A program made the translations under genes and the position numbers. The notes under the pieces are model-generated. The model was not told the DNA's origin, made no database searches, and saw only the letters and a program-made list of their open reading frames with translations. Of a stretch of 64,000 nt of DNA, positions 63,827 to 64,000 are shown one piece after another (position 1 is the stretch's first letter; every line of letters starts with the position of its first letter). The stretch is from Tidjanibacter sp. (GTDB lineage Bacteria > Bacteroidota > Bacteroidia > Bacteroidales > Rikenellaceae). The stretch lies in assembly GCA_017503805.1 (NCBI GenBank), contig JAFVSJ010000013.1, positions 1-64,000 on the forward strand, in the 5' to 3' direction.

Positions 63827-64000
63827 CTACTCCTCTTGTTCTTCGCTTGTGTCTCGGGCGGCTTTGTCGCCGTCGAATGCCCTGACGATGCGGCTCACAA
63901 GAGCGTGGCGGATGATGTCTTTGTTGTCGAACTCCACTATGCCGATGCCCTCAATCTTGCGTAACATCTCCACAGCTCTTGCAAGTCCCGAATCGCTCTT
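63827..64000 (-). CDS. phoH: PhoH-like ATPase, 3' end only
   Basis: The last 57 codons of a gene running off the right edge end in TAG at 63827-63829. SDSGLARAVEMLRKIEGIGI followed by FDNKDIIRHALVSRIVRAF matches the C-terminus of PhoH/PhoL ATPases, in which a DVVRH-type motif is typical. PhoH proteins bind ATP and have been linked to RNA handling and phosphate or stress response. The Walker motifs lie outside the window, so the call rests on the C-terminal motif. Confidence 0.75.
   Translation of the reverse strand, partial: KSDSGLARAVEMLRKIEGIGIVEFDNKDIIRHALVSRIVRAFDGDKAARDTSEEQEE

Overview
The window looks like chromosomal DNA of an anaerobic gut-type Bacteroidetes, most likely close to Alistipes (order Bacteroidales, family Rikenellaceae); the genus is an inference. 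Supporting signs are Bacteroidetes promoters (TTTG, about 19-21 bp, TAnnTTTG), start sites mostly without Shine-Dalgarno sequences, many lipoproteins with an L-x-x-C lipobox, Bacteroidetes-type families (Omp28, BACON, DUF4199, DUF4293, DUF4919, DUF6029, fimbrillin, OprO/P porin, TonB receptors), [FeFe]-hydrogenase maturases and a GC content near 50%. I see no phage, insertion sequence, CRISPR array, rRNA or tRNA.

Layout. 0.2-11.7 kb: a surface and periplasm locus with a TlpA-like thioredoxin, a DUF6029 barrel, three successive Omp28-type lipoproteins that all carry CxxC, a BACON lipoprotein and a large coiled-coil lipoprotein. 11.8-15.9 kb (minus): a shikimate operon, DAHP synthase/chorismate mutase, an AroD-AroA fusion and AroC, with its promoter inside the terminator of mltG. 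17.1-20 kb: SRP RNA, a YciO/TsaC-type gene with a structured leader, and a DUF4199/GT2/DUF4293 membrane cluster. 20-23.2 kb (minus): a kinase, VWA protein, WG-repeat pseudokinase operon. 23.3-30.3 kb: nadC, a DPP4-like peptidase, a TonB receptor paired with a His-rich heavy-metal-domain protein, and a DUF362 lipoprotein. 30.4-36.6 kb: tmRNA (minus), ftsE, gyrB, udk, a GNAT-like protein and an EamA permease. 36.6-40.5 kb: hydE-hydG-hydF. 40.5-45.4 kb: a modular pectate lyase, then on the minus strand a fimbrillin-like lipoprotein preceded by a 44-residue small protein. 45.6-51.3 kb: a small acidic protein, ligA, dapA, a DUF4919 protein and a clostripain-family lipoprotein. 51.4-56 kb: a putative phosphate locus with a DUF47 (PhoU-like) protein, a PiT-like membrane domain fused to a coiled coil and a LuxR-type HTH, an OprO/P porin and a lamin-tail lipoprotein. 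56.1-61 kb: two tandem CYTH-type proteins, a structured leader, a DASS transporter, a second structured segment and an unknown two-TM protein. 61.1-64 kb (minus): lipid kinase, structured intergenic RNA candidate, pepD and the 3' end of phoH.

The observations I would follow first are the degenerate PiT-HTH fusion in a phosphate locus, the kinase/VWA/WG-pseudokinase operon, the AroD-AroA fusion, and several intergenic segments with coherent secondary structure that match no RNA family I can name (near 17.2, 57.4, 59.5 and 62.2 kb).
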